NCBI RefSeq assembly: GCF_029029525.1
Contig: NZ_JAKJSC010000001.1
Coordinates: 2,764,987-2,828,986, forward strand
Reading direction: 5' to 3'
DNA: 64,000 nucleotides
From: Labilibaculum sp. DW002
GTDB taxonomy: Bacteria; Bacteroidota; Bacteroidia; Bacteroidales; Marinifilaceae
Part shown: positions 44,222-53,066 of the stretch, one piece after another
Layout of the letters: the number at the start of each line of letters is the position of its first letter
Numbering within the stretch: position 1 is the stretch's first letter
Notes under the pieces: generated by a model
What the model was told of the DNA's origin: nothing
Database searches by the model: none
Seen by the model: only the letters and a program-made list of their open reading frames with translations
Program-made: the position numbers and the translations under genes

Positions 44222-46021
44222 ATGAGAAAACTAAGAAACATTGCCATTATCGCCCACGTAGACCATGGGAAAACAACATTGGTTGATAAAATGATAATGC
44301 ATAGCGACATTTTCAGAAAGAATGAAACTCCAGGTGAGTTAATTCTAGACAACAACGATTTGGAGCGTGAAAGAGGCATTACAATTCTATCGAAAAACGT
44401 TTCTTTAGAATATAAAGGTGTTAAAATTAATATTATTGACACACCTGGTCACTCCGACTTTGGTGGTGAGGTAGAGCGTGTGTTAAACATGGCTGATGGC
44501 GTGCTTCTTCTAGTAGATGCCTTTGAAGGAACTATGCCTCAAACGCGTTTTGTATTGCAAAAAGCATTGAATTTAGGTCTTAAACCTGTTGTTGTTGTCA
44601 ATAAGGTTGACAAACCTAATTGTCGTCCTGAAGAAGTACAAGAACAAGTGTTTGACTTGATGTTTAACCTTGAAGCGACTGAAGAACAACTTGATTTCCC
44701 AACTATTTATGGTTCGGCTAAACAAGGCTGGATGTCAACTGACTGGCAAAAACCAACTACAGATATCACAGCTATTCTTGATGCGGTAATCGAATTTATT
44801 CCTGAACCAAAAATGCTGGAAGGAACACCTCAAATGTTGATCACATCCTTAGATTTCTCCGCATATGTTGGTCGTATTGCTGTAGGTCGTGTTCACCGTG
44901 GCGAACTAAGAGAAGGTATGGATGTGAATTTGGTTAAGCCTGATGGTAGTATCAAAAAACAACGAATTAAAGAACTACATGTCTTTACAGGTCTTGGTAA
45001 AGAAAGAGTACAGTCTGTATCTTCAGGTGAACTTTGTGCCTTAGTAGGTATCGAAGGTTTTGATATTGGAGATTCAATTTGTGATCTTGAGGAACCAGAA
45101 GCACTAGATCCTATCGCAATTGATGAACCAACAATGAGTATGTTATTTACGATTAATAACTCTCCTTTTTACGGACAGGATGGTAAATATGTAACTTCTC
45201 GTCACTTAATAGATCGATTAAATAAAGAATTGGAGAAAAACCTTGCTCTTAGAGTTGAGGCTACTGATTCAGCTGATTCTTATAACGTATTCGGACGTGG
45301 TGTACTTCACTTGTCTGTATTGATTGAAACCATGCGTCGTGAAGGTTACGAATTACAGGTTGGTCAACCTCAGGTTATTATCAAAAACATTGGTGGTGAG
45401 AAATGCGAGCCTATCGAACTTCTATTCATCGATCTTCCGGAAGAAGTATCAGGTAAAGCCATTGAGTTGGTAACTCAGCGTAAAGGTGAGATGTTGACTA
45501 TGGAACGTAAGAATGACCGTATTCATCTTGAATTCCAAATTCCATCACGTGGTATTATTGGATTAAGAAACCAGATCTTGACCGCTACTGCTGGTGAAGC
45601 TGTGATGTCACATCGTTTCCACGAATACATGCCACATAAAGGAGATATTCCTGGACGTATTAACGGTTCATTAATTGCTATGGAAACTGGTCTTACTTTT
45701 GCTTATGCATTAAATAAACTTCAGGATAGAGGAACCTTCTTTGTTGCTCCAACAACTGAAATTTACGAAGGACAGGTTATTGGTGAAAATAACCGTGCTG
45801 GAGACTTGGTACTAAATGTAACTAAGACCAAAAAATTAACTAACATGCGTACTTCAGGTACTGATGATAAGGTAAGATTAGCTCCTCCAATTATTCACTC
45901 TCTTGAGGAAGCTTTGGAGTATATTCAAAGTGATGAGTATGTTGAGGTAACACCTAATAACATTCGCTTAAGAAAAGTCATGTTGAAAGAAACGGATCGT
46001 AAAAGAGCTGGTAAAGCATAG
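44222..46021 (+). CDS. typA: Translational GTPase TypA/BipA
   Basis: Ribosome-associated GTPase (599 aa) of the EF-G/LepA group, involved in 50S assembly and stress or cold adaptation. G1 AHVDHGKTTL at 11-20, switch region with RERGITI, G3 DTPGHSDF, G4 NKVDKP and G5-type GSAKQGW are visible, followed by domain II (GRIAVGRVHRGEL), domain III/V (LRVEATDSADSYNVFGRGVL, SRGIIGLRNQILTATAGEAV) and the TypA-specific C-terminal domain. It stands alone, with a long leader and an efficient double hairpin downstream. Confidence 0.97.
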   Translation: MRKLRNIAIIAHVDHGKTTLVDKMIMHSDIFRKNETPGELILDNNDLERERGITILSKNVSLEYKGVKINIIDTPGHSDFGGEVERVLNMADGVLLLVDAFEGTMPQTRFVLQKALNLGLKPVVVVNKVDKPNCRPEEVQEQVFDLMFNLEATEEQLDFPTIYGSAKQGWMSTDWQKPTTDITAILDAVIEFIPEPKMLEGTPQMLITSLDFSAYVGRIAVGRVHRGELREGMDVNLVKPDGSIKKQRIKELHVFTGLGKERVQSVSSGELCALVGIEGFDIGDSICDLEEPEALDPIAIDEPTMSMLFTINNSPFYGQDGKYVTSRHLIDRLNKELEKNLALRVEATDSADSYNVFGRGVLHLSVLIETMRREGYELQVGQPQVIIKNIGGEKCEPIELLFIDLPEEVSGKAIELVTQRKGEMLTMERKNDRIHLEFQIPSRGIIGLRNQILTATAGEAVMSHRFHEYMPHKGDIPGRINGSLIAMETGLTFAYALNKLQDRGTFFVAPTTEIYEGQVIGENNRAGDLVLNVTKTKKLTNMRTSGTDDKVRLAPPIIHSLEEALEYIQSDEYVEVTPNNIRLRKVMLKETDRKRAGKA

Positions 46022-46031
46022 TAAAGACTAC

Positions 46032-46058
46032 TAATGTGATTGCAAACAGATCACATTA
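46032..46058. repeat. Inverted repeat just after typA
   Basis: TAATGTGAT (46032-46040) and ATCACATTA (46050-46058) with a 9-nt loop, no T-run. It lies before the terminator at 46070 and may stabilise the 3' end. Confidence 0.5.
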
Positions 46059-46069
46059 CCAATTTATAG

Positions 46070-46105
46070 AAAAGAGCGATAATCCAAATGGTTGTCGCTC
46101 TTTTT
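46070..46105. terminator. Terminator after typA
   Basis: Stem AAAGAGCGA (46071-46079) with TCGCTCTTT (46095-46103) and a T-run. Confidence 0.85.
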
Positions 46106-46154
46106 ATTTTAAAACAAATGAAGTGAAATTTTACTCTATTGATAATTAAGCAAC

Positions 46155-46379
46155 TTATAACTCAACACGAATACAATTACTTGGACATATTTCTGCAGAT
46201 TTTTCATTTTTAGCAATCTCATCCTCGAAAATTTCCAACACAAAAGTTCCGTTTCGAATTTCTGCCCCAATTAAATCACAACGCCCATCTTCACTATTCA
46301 TACTCCAAAACTCAGGAGCTATTTCTACACAATAAGCACATCCAATACACCTACTTCTTACCTGCAACACTCTTGCCAT
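46155..46379 (-). CDS. Ferredoxin, 4Fe-4S type
   Basis: 74-aa ferredoxin. Cys11, Cys14 and Cys17 in RCIGCAYCVEIAP and Cys65 in EICPSNCI form the classical cluster motif; Cys34 and Cys69 are extra. It carries one cluster by this reading. It is an electron carrier of unknown partner. Gene is alone, convergent with typA. Confidence 0.85.
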   Translation of the reverse strand: MARVLQVRSRCIGCAYCVEIAPEFWSMNSEDGRCDLIGAEIRNGTFVLEIFEDEIAKNEKSAEICPSNCIRVEL

Positions 46380-46507
46380 TAGGATTTATTTTTACAAAAA
46401 ATCATGAATTTCTAACAAAGATCAAAAGTAATATAAAATTATTTGAAATTTTTATCATTGATTTTCAGTCAGTTAATGCGCATGTGTGAATATTTACAGT
46501 ACTATGC

Positions 46508-46540
46508 TTTGCATATTACCTTTTTTTGTACGTATATTTG
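46508..46540 (+). promoter_or_regulatory. Promoter of the PadR/PspC cluster
   Basis: -33 TTTG at 46508-46511, 21-nt spacer, -7 TATATTTG at 46533-46540. Transcription would start near 46547, about 50 nt before the ATG at 46597. Confidence 0.6.
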
Positions 46541-46596
46541 TATAACAAGCTTGCGTGTATGCAATAGTATTATTGAAATAAAAAAAACACCCAATC

Positions 46597-47025
46597 ATGA
46601 AAACAAATAGTTGTTCACTTTGGAAGCTCAGTATAATTATAATTGTTTTATTCTCCTGTTCGACAGAAGTTAATGCTCAATTCGCATCCATTGCCACGAA
46701 GCAAATAAAAGTTCTTTCTCCAATTATGAAGATTGCAACAGAAACAATTTATGGTGGGAACTCTGAAATGCCAAGACTAGATTTGAATTCAGAGAGAGAA
46801 AAAAGTTACATCAGCTCTAGTTTGTTCTTATTTAAAGAAAACATACAGCTATGCAAAGATATTATTACCGGAAAAAATGATAGCCTATGTACAACAAAAC
46901 AAAAATCAGAAATCCCTAAGCAAATTAAAGCAGACACAACTGATATTATTAAGGAACCAAAAAGAATCCTTAAGAAGAGAAAAAGCTTTTGGAATCATCC
47001 GGGAAATACAAAAACAAGAATTTAA
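46597..47025 (+). CDS. Small exported protein of unknown function
   Basis: 142-aa protein with an N-terminal signal sequence (LSIIIIVLFSCSTEVNA/QF); the FSC motif could also make it a lipoprotein. The rest is polar with a basic C-terminus (KEPKRILKKRKSFWNHPG). No family recognised. It is the first gene after the promoter at 46508 and lies 12 bp before the PadR regulator, so it belongs to this operon. Confidence 0.7.
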   Translation: MKTNSCSLWKLSIIIIVLFSCSTEVNAQFASIATKQIKVLSPIMKIATETIYGGNSEMPRLDLNSEREKSYISSSLFLFKENIQLCKDIITGKNDSLCTTKQKSEIPKQIKADTTDIIKEPKRILKKRKSFWNHPGNTKTRI

Positions 47026-47037
47026 AAAATATTCCAA

Positions 47038-47361
47038 ATGAAGATAGAAAATACGAAAGCCCAGATGCGAAAAGGAGTGTTGGAATATTGTATTCTTTCC
47101 ATACTTTCTAATAATGATGCTTATGCTTCAGATATTATTAAGAAGCTAAAAGAAGCAAAAATGATTGTTGTGGAAGGAACACTTTATCCTTTGCTGACCC
47201 GCTTAAAAAATGCCGAATTACTCAGTTATCGCTGGGAAGAATCGACTCAAGGACCGCCTCGTAAATACTATACCATTGCAGACTTAGGAAAAGAATTTCT
47301 TGGAGAATTAAATCATTCCTGGCAAGAATTAGTTGATGCCGTAAGTACAATCAATAAGTAA
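47038..47361 (+). CDS. PadR-family transcriptional regulator
   Basis: 107-aa winged-helix regulator. The PadR core reads KGVLEYCILSILSNNDAYAS, VVEGTLYPLLTRLKNAELLS and GPPRKYYTIADLGKEFL, with the usual wing RWEESTQGPPRKYY. It has the short C-terminal helix of the small PadR subgroup. It lies 21 bp upstream of the PspC gene, an arrangement common in Bacteroidota, where it probably controls its own operon, perhaps in response to envelope conditions. Confidence 0.93.
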   Translation: MKIENTKAQMRKGVLEYCILSILSNNDAYASDIIKKLKEAKMIVVEGTLYPLLTRLKNAELLSYRWEESTQGPPRKYYTIADLGKEFLGELNHSWQELVDAVSTINK

Positions 47362-47382
47362 GACCCTTAAACCGATATACAA

Positions 47383-48971
47383 ATGAAAAAGACATTCACA
47401 ATAAATATAAGTGGTAGCATCTTTCATATTGACGAAGATGCATACGAAAAACTCCAGGTCTATTTGAGAAGTATAAATGCTCATTATGGTGCTAGTGAAG
47501 AAGGTCGTGAGATCATAGTAGATATTGAAGCTCGTATTTCTGAAATTTTCAATGAAAAATTGAGCTCAAAAGATCAGGTAGTGAACACCGAAATGGTTGA
47601 AGAAACAATCACCATTATGGGAAAACCTGAAGAGATTTTTGCTACCGATGAAGAAAATGCTGAAAGAGAAGACGAAAATACTGAATCAGCACCTACATCT
47701 AATGGCAAAAGAAAACGCAGGCTATACAGAGATCCGGATCACCGGGTATTTGGTGGTGTTGCTAGTGGAATTTCGGCTTACTTCGGAATCGATGTTGTTG
47801 TAATTCGATTGATATTTGTACTGTTGTTTTTCTTCGGTTATGGGTTCTCTTTTCTACTATATATCATCCTTTGGATCGTAGTTCCTAAAGCAACAACAAC
47901 GGCTCAAAAGCTTGAAATGAAGGGTGAGCGGGTGAATATATCCAATATTGAAAAATCGATAAAGGACGAATATGAAGAAGTGAAAAAGAAAGTTTTGAAA
48001 AAATTCGTGACAAAAATGAACCTCATGTTCGTGACGGCTTTGATCGAGTAATTGATTTTCTTGGAACAGCATTACGGCTCATTCTTAAAGTCGTAATTAT
48101 ACTATTGGGTATAGGATTTGTATTTGCTGGATTTGTAACACTTCTTAGCTTTATTGGTTCAATGATTTTTGCCAATAGCTTTTTTGGTCCATTCTCAGAT
48201 TTTGATTTCCCTGGATCATCATTCCCTCATCTATTTCTTGACGGAACAAGCATTACACTATTCACGATTGGAATTATAATTATCATTGGAATTCCGCTTT
48301 TGCTTCTAATTTTTGCGGGCTTAAAACTTCTATTCAATTTTAAAACCAACAATAAAATAATAGGCTTTTCGGCACTTGCTGCGTGGTTACTTGGAATCAT
48401 CCTTGTTATCAGCTTAAGTTTTTCTCAAGTAAAGGGATATATGCATAGCAGCACTCGTCATTCAGAGAATCATGAAGTAAAAACTTTTGCTAACGATACG
48501 CTCTATCTTAAATCGACAGATAATGTGGACTTTGACTATCACGACGGCCATCTTAGCCTCGATCAAATTAAGGTTATTACAAAAAATGATCATGAAATAA
48601 TGATTGGGAAACCAACTTTAGACATCGAGAAAAGCCACACTAATAAATTTGAGATTAAGCTTCGAAAAAAATCAAGAGGCAAATCACCCGATAGAGCAAT
48701 AGATAATGCAGAACATATTGAATACAAATGGACTCAAAATGATTCCCTGATTACATTCAATCAATTCTTTACGCTTCCTCTTGAATCTAAGTGGAGAAAT
48801 CAGAAACTTCACATTACGATTAAAGTACCAGAAGGAAAGGTAATTTACCTAGATGATTCTATGGGTAAAATTATTCATGACATCGAAAACACATCAGATA
48901 CATGGGATTACGATATGTTAGACCTTAAGTGGATCATGGAAAAAGATGGATTAAGCTTACTTGAAAATTAA
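47383..48971 (+). pseudogene. PspC-domain membrane protein, frameshifted near 47990
   Basis: One PspC-type gene broken by a -1 frameshift. Frame A (47383-48051) encodes an N-terminal regulatory region and a PspC domain (RVFGGVASGISAYFGIDVVV at about 122-141 and a membrane helix). At about 47990-48000 the reading must shift: the other frame continues as EKIRDKNEPHVRDGFDRVID, then TALRLILKVVIILLGIGFVF, more helices, and a C-terminal soluble domain ending at 48971. Frame B has no good start codon of its own; its first usable start is a TTG at 48105. Joined, the product would be about 529 aa, the usual length for this family. The site, GAAAAAGAAAGTTTTGAAAA, is full of homopolymers, so a sequencing error, a real lesion or recoding are all possible. 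Confidence 0.75.
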
Positions 48972-49055
48972 AATCAATAACGTTCTTGCATTGCACTGGC
49001 TCCTTTTTCAATACACAACTTGTCGGTGTGTGCAAGAATCTTAAAATAATTAATC

Positions 49056-49562
49056 ATGAAAAAAATAGTTCTTATTATAGCGGTAATTGCATTACCATTT
49101 TTGCTTCAAGCACAAACAAAAGGCGAAAGTTTACATGCTAAATATTCTAACATTGACGGATTTAACAGCTTTAGTTTTGCTGGTAGTTTTCTTAAAAATT
49201 TAGATTTTGACGTAGATGAAGATGAATTAGAAAAAAACATCACAGGAGACTGTAAAAACATTAAATTCCTATCATACAAACACGTGACAGGAACAGAAAC
49301 AAAATTTAAAAACATTGTATCATCGCAATTAACAAAAGGGAACTCTTACAAAGAAGTACTAACAGACCGCGACGATGATGACAATTCCGACGATGTTCAT
49401 TTTTACGCCAAAGCCAATGGCAAAAAGAAGTTTAGCGAATTCCACGTATTGCATCACAACGAAAACAGAACATCATTAGTATCCTTTTTCGGTGATTTTA
49501 AAGTTGATGAGTTAAAAACCTTATCACACTTTACTTTTGATGATGACGAAGATGAAAATTAA
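49056..49562 (+). CDS. DUF4252-like exported protein
   Basis: 168-aa protein with a signal peptide (IVLIIAVIALPFLLQAQ) and an acidic mature part (DFDVDEDELEKNITGD, DRDDDDNSDDVHFYA, HFTFDDDEDEN at the end). The pattern and position in a PadR/PspC operon suggest DUF4252, a family often encoded with sigma factors or PspC proteins; assigned by eye. Function unknown. Confidence 0.65.
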   Translation: MKKIVLIIAVIALPFLLQAQTKGESLHAKYSNIDGFNSFSFAGSFLKNLDFDVDEDELEKNITGDCKNIKFLSYKHVTGTETKFKNIVSSQLTKGNSYKEVLTDRDDDDNSDDVHFYAKANGKKKFSEFHVLHHNENRTSLVSFFGDFKVDELKTLSHFTFDDDEDEN

Positions 49563-49589
49563 TTGAAAAAATAACTAAAAAGAAGAAAT

Positions 49590-49787
49590 ATGAAACGCTT
49601 AGTAAAATCTGAGGAGAAGAAAATAGCAGGAGTGTGCGGAGGTATTTCTCAATACATTAATCCTGAACTCGACCCAATAATTATTCGTGCAGCATGGTTA
49701 ATTCTCACTTTATTTAATCCACTAATGCTTCTTGCTTATTTTATTTTAGCGTTAGTATTGCCAGATACCAAATACAAAACAGTGTAA
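49590..49787 (+). CDS. Small PspC-domain protein
   Basis: 65-aa protein consisting of one PspC domain: KRLVKSEEKKIAGVCGGISQ, then ALVLPDTKYKTV after one membrane segment (IRAAWLILTLFNPLMLLAYF). Such proteins sit in the inner membrane and are linked to envelope stress responses. It closes the PadR-PspC-DUF4252-PspC cluster and is followed by a terminator hairpin at 49916. Confidence 0.9.
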   Translation: MKRLVKSEEKKIAGVCGGISQYINPELDPIIIRAAWLILTLFNPLMLLAYFILALVLPDTKYKTV

Positions 49788-49915
49788 CTGTTTTTATCTA
49801 AATATTACCTCATACTATTTGTTTAGTATAATTTGAATGCAGGCTTTGGCTAAATTTGGTTTAGAAAGTATTTAGTCTTTTTCATCAATCTGTAACCAAA
49901 GCATTCAAAAAAGTT

Positions 49916-49955
49916 AAGGTTTCTTCTCTAAACGGGAAGAAACCTTTTATTTTAT
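49916..49955 (+). terminator. Terminator after the PspC cluster
   Basis: 11-bp stem AAGGTTTCTTC (49916-49926) with GAAGAAACCTT (49936-49946), then a T-rich run. Confidence 0.85.
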
Positions 49956-50031
49956 TCACAATTCAATCAATTGTTTATACAACATTTCATATTTTTAGGA
50001 ACTGTTAACAAAATACAAATTTGATTTGTTT

Positions 50032-50039
50032 TACTTTTG
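50032..50039 (+). promoter_or_regulatory. -7 element of the gene at 50060
   Basis: TACTTTTG, a perfect TAnnTTTG, 20 nt before the start codon, giving a very short leader. No -33 TTG at the right distance. Confidence 0.45.
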
Positions 50040-50059
50040 TGCGGCCTAAATAGAATACA

Positions 50060-51187
50060 ATGAAAAAAATCTCTACTCTTATATTACTCTTGACGATCAC
50101 ATTTCAAGTGATAACAGCTCAAACAATAAGTCCATTCAATCACTTTAAGGATTTCAATCCTCAAGACAGTAGTAAATTATTCTTTCGTTTTGAGAATTTG
50201 AATTTTGTAAAAAACAATGAATACAATGGTGAACACTTAAACGGAACGACTTGGGTCGGATATTTGGCTACACCTAAGCTGGTTTATTACCCTAGTAAAA
50301 ATTTTAGAATTGAAGCAGGAGCTAGACTACAAAAATATTCTGGCCGTGAAAATTTCACAGAATCGGAACCTATATTTTCAGCAATTTACAAAGCTTCAGA
50401 TAAAGTAAACTTTATTCTTGGTAGCTTAAATCAAGACAACAACCACAATTTATCGGAACCAATGTTTGAACCAGAACGTTATTTTACTGATACTGGCGAA
50501 AACGGCTTTCAGCTACAATACAAATCAAGCAAATTAGAATTCGACACATGGATCAACTGGGAACAGTTTATCCTTGAGAATGATCCTTTTCAGGAAAAAT
50601 TCACCTTCGGCTTAACTGGTCGTTGGAAATTAAATTCAAATGCCGCTAATAATATCTTATCCGTACCAGTGGAAATCATGTTTGCTCATCGTGGTGGTGA
50701 AATTGATAGCTCTGACGGATCAGTACAAACCATTGGGAATTTTGCCTCAGGTTTGGAGTTCGTTCGTAAAATTGAAAACTCCAAAATAAAATCATGGAGC
50801 TTTAAAACAATGGCATACTATTTCTCTGATAATTCATCCCAGAAGGAATTTACCTACGACAGAGGACATGGTTTCTATCCACAGCTTAGTATTCACACTA
50901 AAAAATCTCGTCTTAGTTTAGGCTATTGGAATGCCTACAAATTTGCTTCTTCAAGAGGATCAGAATTATTTACAACAAAAGTAATCTCAAGTGAAAACTA
51001 CGCAGAAACAAGAAAAGAACTAGCTACCCTTAACTATTATTACGAGCATAAAGTAGCCAAAGGAATCCACATCGGTGGCAAATTAGATGTTTACTATGAC
51101 CTAGCCAAGTCTGTTGAAAATTTTGCCACATCAATCTATTTAAGAATAAACGGAGATTTCTTTTTGAGAAATCTTAAGTGGAACTAA
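50060..51187 (+). CDS. Exported protein, probably outer-membrane barrel
   Basis: 375-aa protein with a signal peptide (LILLLTITFQVITAQ). The mature part alternates amphipathic strands and short turns (KLVYYPSKNFRIEAGARLQK, LGSLNQDNNHNLSEP, TFGLTGRWKLNS, SLGYWNAYKF, HIGGKLDVYYDLAKS) and ends YLRINGDFFLRNLKWN. This is what a beta-barrel looks like, though no family can be named. It overlaps the convergent glycosylase gene by 4 bp. Confidence 0.72.
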   Translation: MKKISTLILLLTITFQVITAQTISPFNHFKDFNPQDSSKLFFRFENLNFVKNNEYNGEHLNGTTWVGYLATPKLVYYPSKNFRIEAGARLQKYSGRENFTESEPIFSAIYKASDKVNFILGSLNQDNNHNLSEPMFEPERYFTDTGENGFQLQYKSSKLEFDTWINWEQFILENDPFQEKFTFGLTGRWKLNSNAANNILSVPVEIMFAHRGGEIDSSDGSVQTIGNFASGLEFVRKIENSKIKSWSFKTMAYYFSDNSSQKEFTYDRGHGFYPQLSIHTKKSRLSLGYWNAYKFASSRGSELFTTKVISSENYAETRKELATLNYYYEHKVAKGIHIGGKLDVYYDLAKSVENFATSIYLRINGDFFLRNLKWN

Positions 51188-51708
51188 TCCTTGATTCTAT
51201 ATCGGTAAGCTTTATTTTTCCATGTATCGCCAGCGTAATCAATATTTATTCTGCCGTGTTTGGTATAATTGTATCGTCTACCATCATGTTCAATCCATAT
51301 TCTGTCTGATTGCTCCAGGTCTTCGCCATAAAAACTTTTATCCAGTCTTAACTTTCGTCCTAACTTACCCGGCCCATCAATATTTTCAACTGCCCGAACC
51401 AATATGGCCTGAGGATTTTCTTCTGGTCCACAAACAATATTAAACATCCAATACATTCCATATATAAGGTATACATACACCAAACCACCTTTTAGATACA
51501 TTACTTCGGTTCGTTTGGTTCTTCCTTTAGCAGCATGACAAGCCAAATCCTCTTCACCGACATACATTTCAATTTCGGTGATTCGAAAAGACTCCATCTC
51601 TCCATTTTCAAATTTTCTTACAATAAGTTTCCCTATTAGCTGGTCGGCAGCTAGCCTAACATCTCGCTGGAAAAATGATCTTTTTAAACGCTGCTTCAAA
51701 ACAATCAT
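51184..51708 (-). CDS. DNA-3-methyladenine glycosylase (AAG/MPG type)
   Basis: Base-excision repair enzyme (174 aa) that removes alkylated and deaminated purines. The family signature TEIEMYVGEEDLACHAAKG (Glu45 or Glu47 being the catalytic acid), YLIYGMYWMFNIVCGPEENP and VLVRAVEN-type segment AILVRAVENIDGPGKLGR match the AAG fold. Slightly shorter than the usual 190-200 aa. Gene is alone, convergent with the barrel protein. Confidence 0.93.
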   Translation of the reverse strand: MIVLKQRLKRSFFQRDVRLAADQLIGKLIVRKFENGEMESFRITEIEMYVGEEDLACHAAKGRTKRTEVMYLKGGLVYVYLIYGMYWMFNIVCGPEENPQAILVRAVENIDGPGKLGRKLRLDKSFYGEDLEQSDRIWIEHDGRRYNYTKHGRINIDYAGDTWKNKAYRYRIKD

Positions 51709-51830
51709 AATTTAGTATAAACAAATGTAAACAATCCTTACTAACTGCATATCAAATCATCCAAATAGAAATCTTTGTAAAAAAATGATTGAAAATGAGC
51801 TTTAAAATAAATTTATTTCCTACTTTTGCA

Positions 51831-51838
51831 GAGAAATT
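51831..51838 (+). promoter_or_regulatory. Upstream -7 element in the rplM leader region
   Basis: TACTTTTG followed by CAG, a perfect TAnnTTTG, 274 nt before rplM. Transcription would start near 51845. It is separate from the rplM-proximal promoter at 52022-52052. Confidence 0.5.
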
Positions 51839-51844
51839 GTGACG

Positions 51845-51945
51845 ATGGGCTTACATGTGAGGACTCCCTACCCCAACAACTTGATTCTACTACCCTTAGC
51901 AAGTAAAGGATTCATTATTGGGAAATATATCAATTTGATTTTTTG
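51845..51945 (+). ncRNA. Candidate structured leader or small RNA upstream of rplM
   Basis: Sequence downstream of the -7 element at 51831 with no open frame. Two nested helices can be drawn: CCCAA (51872-51876) with TTGGG (51918-51922), and ACTTG (51879-51883) with CAAGT (51900-51904). A T-rich stretch follows at 51937-51943. A small RNA or a ribosomal-protein leader is possible. Boundaries are guesses. Confidence 0.35.
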
Positions 51946-52021
51946 ACTGACTTTACCTACTCCACTTTACCCCGATTATCCACACAGGGTTTAAGTTATT
52001 CATAAATAAATTGTTGAAAAA

Positions 52022-52052
52022 TTGGTGTATTTATTGGAAACAGATACTTTTG
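52022..52052 (+). promoter_or_regulatory. Promoter of the rplM-rpsI operon
   Basis: -33 TTG at 52022-52024, 20-nt spacer, -7 TACTTTTG at 52045-52052. Transcription would begin near 52059, 46 nt before the GTG start of rplM. Confidence 0.65.
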
Positions 52053-52104
52053 CAGGCCAAATTGAATAATTGTATTGAAGTATTAATTATTAAAACTTTA
52101 TAAA

Positions 52105-52560
52105 GTGGATACATTAAGTTACAAAACAGTTTCTGCCAATAAAGCAACCGTTTCTAAAGAGTGGGTTGTTATTGATGCAGAAAACGAAGTGTTGGGACGT
52201 CTTGCTTCTAAGGTAGCATTGTTACTAAGAGGTAAGTTGAAGCCAAACTACACTCCTCATGTTGATTGTGGAGATAACGTGATTATTATCAATGCTGAGA
52301 AAATCCGTTTGACAGGTAAGAAAATGACTGATAAGCAGTATGTTCGTTACACTGGATACCCAGGGGGACAGCGTTTTGCAAATCCGGAGATTGTTCTTGC
52401 TAAACACCCAGAGAGAGTGGTTGAGATGGCTGTTAAAGGTATGCTTCCTAAGAATCGTTTAGGTAGTCAACTTTACAGAAACCTTAACGTTTATGTAGGT
52501 CCTGAGCACAAGCACGAAGCTCAGCAGCCTAAGAAATTAGATTTAAACACTATTAAATAA
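52105..52560 (+). CDS. rplM: 50S ribosomal protein L13
   Basis: L13, 151 aa, an early-binding protein of the large subunit. The motifs EWVVIDAENEVLGRLASKVA, GDNVIIINAEKIRLTGKK and VEMAVKGMLPKNRLG are standard. The start is a GTG at 52105, fixed by MDTLSYKTVSA, the usual Bacteroidota N-terminus; no ATG is available. It opens the operon with rpsI 5 bp downstream. Confidence 0.98.
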   Translation: MDTLSYKTVSANKATVSKEWVVIDAENEVLGRLASKVALLLRGKLKPNYTPHVDCGDNVIIINAEKIRLTGKKMTDKQYVRYTGYPGGQRFANPEIVLAKHPERVVEMAVKGMLPKNRLGSQLYRNLNVYVGPEHKHEAQQPKKLDLNTIK

Positions 52561-52565
52561 TAGGT

Positions 52566-52952
52566 ATGGAAGTTATTAATGCTATTGGACGTAGAAAAGC
52601 AGCAGTTGCTCGTGTATACGTTAGCGAAGGTAAAGGTCAGATTACCATCAATAAAAAAGAGCTTAAAGAGTACTTTACTACCGGGACTCTTCAGTATGTT
52701 GTACTACAGCCATTAAACCTTCTTGAGGTTGCTGATAAGTATGATATCAAGGTTAACCTTGATGGAGGTGGAGTTACAGGTCAAGCAGAAGCACTTCGTT
52801 TGGCTATCTCTAGAGCTCTAGTTAAAATCGATGCTGAATCTAAATCAGCTTTAAGAGTAGCTGGATTCATGACACGTGATCCTCGTGAGGTTGAGCGTAA
52901 GAAACCAGGTCAACCAAAAGCTCGTAAGAAATTTCAATTTAGCAAGCGTTAA
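52566..52952 (+). CDS. rpsI: 30S ribosomal protein S9
   Basis: S9, 128 aa. N-terminus MEVINAIGRRKAAVARVYVS and the basic C-terminus KPGQPKARKKFQFSKR, whose terminal arginine reaches the P-site tRNA. It lies 5 bp after rplM, the conserved pair. Confidence 0.98.
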   Translation: MEVINAIGRRKAAVARVYVSEGKGQITINKKELKEYFTTGTLQYVVLQPLNLLEVADKYDIKVNLDGGGVTGQAEALRLAISRALVKIDAESKSALRVAGFMTRDPREVERKKPGQPKARKKFQFSKR

Positions 52953-53066
52953 TATTTTTGTGGCAGGTTTAGTATCAAAATTGTTAAGACTTCTATCAGT
53001 TTTCAACTATAGGACTACCTAGCAATTGCCATTAAGATGAATGTAAACAATTTTAAAAAAAACAAA

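Larger units (their letters stand above)
51709..52104. other. Gap upstream of rplM with two promoters
   Basis: 396-bp gap with two TACTTTTGCAG strings (51831 and 52045) and a candidate structured RNA between them. No reading frame of note. Confidence 0.55.

Noticed and set aside
46597-47025. Firm lipoprotein call for the 142-aa exported protein
   Set aside because: FSC occurs in the signal region, but a normal signal-peptidase I site (VNA/QF) fits equally well.
47960-48010. Programmed -1 frameshift in the PspC gene
   Set aside because: The site reads GTG AAA AAG and TTG AAA AAA in frame; neither is an X-XXY-YYZ heptamer with X equal to Y-compatible bases, and no downstream pseudoknot was obvious. 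Kept only as a possibility.
51845-51945. Firm call as 6S RNA
   Set aside because: The paired segments are short and the long central bulge between extended arms could not be established by eye; listed only as a candidate RNA.
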